Of a stretch of DNA of 6,805 bases, positions 5,460 to 6,805 are shown piece after piece; positions within the stretch are counted from its first letter, which is position 1, and every line of letters starts with the position of its first letter. The notes beneath the pieces were generated by a model, which was not told the origin of the DNA, searched no databases, and saw only the letters and a program-made list of their open reading frames with translations. Origin of the DNA: Bacteroidota bacterium (GTDB taxonomy: Bacteria; Bacteroidota; Bacteroidia; Bacteroidales; UBA1556). The DNA lies in assembly GCA_003973505.1 (NCBI GenBank), contig QNXT01000190.1, positions 1-6,805 on the forward strand. Reading direction: 5' to 3'. Both the position numbers and the translations under genes were made by a program.

Positions 5460-6386
5460 ATGATAAAATACCTTAAACAAGAGGAAATCGACTACAACAA
5501 ATGGGATGCTTGCATAGATAAATCCATAAACTCCTATGTATATGCCTACTCTTGGTATTTAGATATCGTAGCCGGTGATTGGGACGCTTTGGTTGAAGAT
5601 GACTATAAAAGTGTATTTCCACTCCCCTTTCGTAAGAAATTTGGCATTAAATACATTTATCAACCTGCTTTCAGTCAACAATTGGGTTTATTCACAACGA
5701 CCCTATTGGGAAATGACAAACTTCAAAAGTTTTTAGATGCCATTCCAAAGGAATTTAAACTGATTGAAGTAAATTTGAATAAATCAAACATACCTACCCA
5801 AAAGGCAAATATTAAACTAAAGAAAAACCGAAATATCGAATTGGATTTAATTCCTAATTACGAAATCCTTTATTCAAAATATGCTACCAATTTAAAAAGG
5901 AATATTAAAAAAGCCCATAAGAACCACTTAAGTATAATACAAAACACAAAACCTGAGCAACTAATTGATTTGTTTCGAGAGAATAGAGGAAAAGATATTT
6001 CCGCTTATTCCGATTTAGATTACACTCATTTAGGACGACTAGCCTATCTTCTTATACATAAAGGCTTAGGGCAAATATGGGGCGTAATTTCTGAGGAAAA
6101 CAATCTACTCGCTGCAGCTCTTTTTGTACAAAGTAAAGACCGATATATCTTTTTATTCAGTGGACTTAGCGAGGAAGGAAAGCAAAAAGCAGCCATGCCC
6201 TTTTTAATGGATTCATTTATAAAAAAACATAGTGAGACCAAAAGTATTCTCGATTTTGAAGGTTCTAACGACCATAATCTTGCCCGTTTCTACAAAAGTT
6301 TTGGATCTTTGGAATTGTATTACTACGGAATCCAAATTATTCAAGGAGGAATATTATTTAAATCCCTTTTGAAAATCAAAGGATAG
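5460..6386 (+). CDS. FemAB/GNAT-like acyltransferase, substrate unknown
   Basis: The 308-residue protein resembles the GNAT-fold, FemAB-like proteins of Bacteroidota. Two tandem halves are suggested. The N-terminal half (about 1-130) has YAYSWYLDIVAGDWDAL (28-44) and LPFRKKFGIKYIYQPAFSQQ (55-74). The C-terminal half (about 135-300) has YATNLKRNIKKA (141-152), the strands of 206-235 and the characteristic LDFEGSNDHNLARFYKSFG (264-282). Related enzymes transfer acyl or aminoacyl groups in cell-wall or surface-polymer synthesis, but no cell-envelope gene is nearby, so the substrate cannot be inferred. There is no signal peptide or membrane segment, so it is probably cytoplasmic. ATG is chosen because it immediately follows a -7 promoter box; there is no Shine-Dalgarno. 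The gene appears monocistronic, and no terminator hairpin with a T tract was found after it. It looks more A/T-rich than valS. Confidence 0.75.
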   Translation: MIKYLKQEEIDYNKWDACIDKSINSYVYAYSWYLDIVAGDWDALVEDDYKSVFPLPFRKKFGIKYIYQPAFSQQLGLFTTTLLGNDKLQKFLDAIPKEFKLIEVNLNKSNIPTQKANIKLKKNRNIELDLIPNYEILYSKYATNLKRNIKKAHKNHLSIIQNTKPEQLIDLFRENRGKDISAYSDLDYTHLGRLAYLLIHKGLGQIWGVISEENNLLAAALFVQSKDRYIFLFSGLSEEGKQKAAMPFLMDSFIKKHSETKSILDFEGSNDHNLARFYKSFGSLELYYYGIQIIQGGILFKSLLKIKG

Positions 6387-6469
6387 CATCTAACCAGTTT
6401 ATTTAAGAAATTGTATTATTCATGATCCCAAACGTCAAATCAGCCTCAAATCATTAATATAATTTTTTT

Positions 6470-6596
6470 CTTTGTGACTCTTTGTGTCTTCTCTACCTTC
6501 GGAAGACAGGTTTGTGAATCTTTGTGGTTTAGCCTCTTTATAATTACAAATAATTATTGCACAGAGTTACACAAAGAAGCCCTGAGTAACACAAAG
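6470..6596. repeat. CTTTGTG / CACAAAG array with about 10-bp phase
   Basis: TTTGTG occurs at 6471, 6481, 6511 and 6521. The complementary CACAAAG (or CACAGAG) occurs at 6560, 6570 and 6590. Units are multiples of 10 bases apart within each arm, so they lie on one face of the helix, and the two arms are inverted relative to each other. Between the left units sits GTCTTC/GAAGAC (6486-6491/6502-6507), a 6-bp stem with a 10-base loop. The array fills the gap between the acyltransferase-like gene and the right inverted repeat; the rest of 6387-6603 shows nothing. Strings such as ACACAAAG are frequent in Bacteroidota intergenic DNA from memory; the function is unknown. Confidence 0.65.
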
Positions 6597-6603
6597 ATTA
6601 TAA

Positions 6604-6803
6604 TAACCTGAGTTCGATGTAAGCTTTGCTCACATTTTCAGATAATTAGTTCATACACGACTCAAATATACGATGGACTATCGAGATAATTCGAGTATAT
6701 TTGGGGAAGTATATGGGCTAATTATCGAAATTTATATAAAAAAGTCAATAGCAAACCATCTTCGCACTAAATACCACTCGAAATAGCCCGCTATTACTTC
6801 GTG
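6604..6803. repeat. Right arm of the 200-bp inverted repeat
   Basis: This is the reverse-complement partner of 1-200. Its inner boundary is sharp, at TAACCTGAGTTCGATG (6604 onward), directly after the CACAAAG array. Read from outside towards the window centre it carries the same short open frame as the left arm, ending at 6732-6734. Two of the five differences between the arms fall in this frame and both change the amino acid (G/V and T/R), so strong protein constraint is not evident. The last two bases of the window extend beyond the alignable part. Two inverted copies of one element, or contig ends inside it, are the likely explanations. Confidence 0.9.
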
Positions 6804-6805
6804 AT

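Noticed and set aside
6673..6786. A 37-codon open frame starting with MDYRDNSS, read outward in both inverted-repeat arms
   Set aside because: It has no Shine-Dalgarno or promoter box and no recognisable motif, and this length arises easily by chance in A/T-rich DNA. The inward frame is the slightly better coding candidate.

Overview
The window looks like low-GC Bacteroidota DNA, plausibly a Bacteroidales or Marinilabiliales-type relative. Several start regions carry the Bacteroidota -7 promoter box TAnnTTTG: TACTTTTG before valS and the acyltransferase-like gene, TATCTTTG before the tRNA. valS and the acyltransferase-like gene have no Shine-Dalgarno sequence, the tRNA does not encode CCA, and the protein families are in their usual Bacteroidota forms. 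There are four protein genes and one tRNA. All are separate transcription units rather than one operon, and long repeat-filled intergenic stretches lie between them.

Layout: 1-200 and 6604-6803 form a near-perfect 200-bp inverted repeat with no gaps and five mismatches, probably two copies of a mobile-element end facing each other across the window. 236-274 is an intrinsic terminator for the minus-strand hsp20 gene (346-771), which has a strong ribosome binding site and a candidate promoter and operator. 786-1256 is gene-free and holds short periodic repeats and copy A of a dispersed repeat. 1257-3884 (minus) is a complete valyl-tRNA synthetase gene with a promoter box just upstream. 3937-4493 is gene-free and holds a multi-hairpin element and copy B of the dispersed repeat. 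4494-4829 (minus) encodes a small TraR/DksA-type zinc-finger protein. 4973-5047 is tRNA-Val(UAC) with its own promoter and terminator. 5088-5345 is a dense palindrome cluster centred on a 34-bp perfect palindrome. 5460-6386 encodes a FemAB/GNAT-like acyltransferase with an apparently leaderless promoter. 6470-6596 carries a CTTTGTG/CACAAAG array with a spacing of about 10 bp.

Functionally the genes are housekeeping or stress genes. ValRS charges tRNA-Val, which is encoded about 1.1 kb away on the other strand. The DksA-type protein between them probably modulates RNA polymerase. Hsp20 holds unfolded proteins. The acyltransferase-like protein has no pathway neighbours here. I see no defence system, CRISPR array, toxin-antitoxin pair, integrase or intact transposase. 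The unusual content is the variety of repeats: nearly every intergenic gap has its own palindromic or periodic family, and the whole segment is bracketed by long inverted repeats that could let it invert, or that mark contig ends inside a repeated element.
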